64,000 bases of DNA from Certhia americana (taxonomy: Eukaryota; Chordata; Aves; Passeriformes; Certhiidae): positions 76,351,102 through 76,415,101 of the forward strand of contig CM031858.1 of assembly GCA_018697195.1 (NCBI GenBank). The letters run 5' to 3'. A model generated the notes under the pieces. The model worked only from the letters and a program-made list of their open reading frames with translations, ran no database searches and was not told where the DNA came from. The position numbers and the translations under genes are program-made. The stretch's first letter is position 1, and each line of letters opens with the position of its first letter. Of the stretch, positions 62,301 to 64,000 are shown piece after piece.

Positions 62301-64000
62301 AAAAAGCCTCTGGTTACATAGTAATTTCATTGGTTCAGTACTTACGGTGTGTAAAACTTGGTGATGCTGAAGAACTTCTATTTGGGAGAAATTTTCATAG
62401 AAAAGCTGCATAAAAAATATAGAACAGAATAAACACAATTGTTGTGTCAAAAATGTAATGGACAATCTTCCCAGCAGCTGGAGCTGGAAAAGATTTTTTC
62501 TTTCCTTTTCTATCAATAAGGAGAAAATTCTCTACTAATCATGTAACTTCAGGTGTTGTTTTGACCCATAAGAATACTTTCTTTGAAAGCTCTTGAATGT
62601 GATTCTCTGTCATGATGAAAGAAATCATAATTTTTAAGATTTCATGGAACAGATGTCACTTGTAAAAAAATTTTAAGGGAAATAATAGTAATAAATCAAA
62701 TACTAACAAATACAAATCATGCAAAAATTGAATTTCATTCACAACCATATTGCATCTATGTAACTCATTTGACTTCAGTAAAGCATGCAATTTCTGATTT
62801 AGACAGCGAAATGGATGGAGAAAATGAGGTCTTCTAAGCCCTCCTTTGTTTTTTTTTTCTCATTGAGAGAGTTTACAGACTTCACTGTCTTTGAAAATGC
62901 TCAAAAACAAAAACAAAAATTGATTTTTGTTTTGATCATTTTGTTTTGAAAATTTTGATCCCTCAAAAACAAAATTGATTTTATGCATAAGCTTCCTTTG
63001 TTAGACATCTATCTTTAATGTCTTCCAGTTTTCAAAATCAGAAACAACACTATGCTGACCTACCCTGGGATCCAATGAACATTTCTTACTGGGTTATGTA
63101 AAGCTTTCAACTGATATAGAGAAATGTAACTTATAATTAAGTAAATTAAAATCACCCGATGCTTCATAATTTGCAGTCATTGGTGCTAAATAATTATGCA
63201 AGGAAATGTTTTGGCTTTTTATGCAACCACAATCACAATAATTGGAGAGATTAATTGTATTAATTGTATTTTTCAAGCTTTGAGCCATTTCTGAAAACAT
63301 TTGTAGCGTGAAATACAATATAGCCTAAAGACTGAAGTGTACTTGGAAGACAATTACTTTAGCTTCTAAACAATCCAGTATGATTTTGCCCAGGCAGTAG
63401 TGTCTGAAAAGGAGCATATATTACATTTGTTTTATGCTTTAAGCTGCATTTTTTTTATATTTCTGTCACTTCTATTTTACATCAGTAGGAAACATGCTAA
63501 GTTTGGATGAAATATCTGCTCTTTTGATGTAAATGATGGATATAATATGATTACTTCACTCAAAGCTTGAGTCATGAAAGGACCTTTGTCTTATATAGCT
63601 TCACATAAGTGAGTCAAGGTGCATATTATATGCATGATCAAAAAGCAGAAAATCTGACATTTGAAGGTCAGATCAGAGAGGGCAATAACAAAAAAGGAAA
63701 TTATTATGCATTCTTTTACCATAGAAAAGGAAAAGTATTAAAGGTTATGTGAGAACAAAACTTTCCACCAGATTCATGATAAACTGCTATAATTACACAA
63801 GTATCAAACTGCCTCAAAACCCCAAGACAGTTCTTATGAACCATTTCTATATTGCCTTATATTTAAAATTGATCTCATGCAATTTCAAGATGTGTATTTA
63901 TATATATTAATGTAAAGCACTGGACAATGTGAAAATCTGCATGGACATGCTTCTGTGCTTAGATTGTATTTTGAGACATTTTTTTACAATACAGTAAAAC
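62301..64000. other. AT-rich intergenic DNA to the window end
   Basis: No gene, RNA gene or transposon is recognised. A small tandem ttaattgta repeat lies near 63251-63269. Confidence 0.5.
62908..62935. repeat. Short A/T-rich palindrome
   Basis: aaaacaaaaat-tg-atttttgtttt forms 11-bp perfect arms with a 2-base spacer, within a region of repeated caaaaa/tttttg words. Confidence 0.7.

Noticed and set aside
62070..62516. Repeat-protein frames with Thr-Asn-Gln-Pro or Gly-Trp-Leu-Val units
   Set aside because: Translation of the CCAA microsatellite in several frames.
1..64000. CRISPR array, bacterial operon, tRNA or rRNA genes
   Set aside because: No regularly spaced repeats, ribosome-binding-site-led gene strings, cloverleaf candidates or rRNA landmarks were seen; the content is vertebrate.

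Overview
ORGANISM AND CHARACTER. This is vertebrate genomic DNA, almost certainly from a bird. It contains several copies of the CR1 non-LTR retrotransposon, one ending in the typical tattctatgatt tail. It also contains many long terminal repeats (LTRs) of avian ERVL and ERVK type, no Alu/L1-type elements, and a base composition typical of AT-rich bird intergenic DNA. A songbird is my guess from the amount of ERVK material; the sequence does not prove it. A run of 10 N shows that this is an assembled scaffold. I find no host protein-coding exon, tRNA, rRNA or CRISPR array. LAYOUT. 1-5.1 kb: an inverted pair of one long ERVL-like LTR family, the left copy split by a younger solo LTR with a 6-bp target-site duplication (TSD). 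6.1-9.4 kb: a CR1 3' end, a 651-bp LTR and a CR1 reverse-transcriptase fragment. 9.4-19.2 kb: unique AT-rich DNA. 19.2-24.7 kb: a CR1 3' end, then a long decayed CR1 ORF2 interrupted by two different solo LTRs with TSDs, then a fourth solo LTR with a perfect 5-bp TSD. 27.4-30.4 kb: a G-quadruplex motif followed by a cluster of same-direction LTR pieces. 37.5-45.6 kb: a minus-strand betaretrovirus-like (ERVK) provirus with gag, dUTPase/protease, pol and env remnants, a complete 3' LTR, a polypurine tract and a Lys-type primer-binding site. Its 5' LTR survives only as about 58 bp. 45.6-64 kb: unique AT-rich DNA with an 82-bp near-perfect palindrome, a CCAA microsatellite and homopolymers. HOW IT WORKS TOGETHER. 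Nothing here forms an operon or pathway. The window is a gene-poor interval that has collected retroelements in layers, and the TSDs give a relative order of insertion: CR1 and long ERVL-like LTRs first, ERVK-type solo LTRs into them later. Every retroviral and CR1 reading frame is broken by stops or frameshifts. The items most worth following up are the palindrome at 56.7 kb, the nested insertions at 20.1-22.9 kb, and the provirus whose two LTR ends disagree strongly. I did not find an undescribed multi-gene system.
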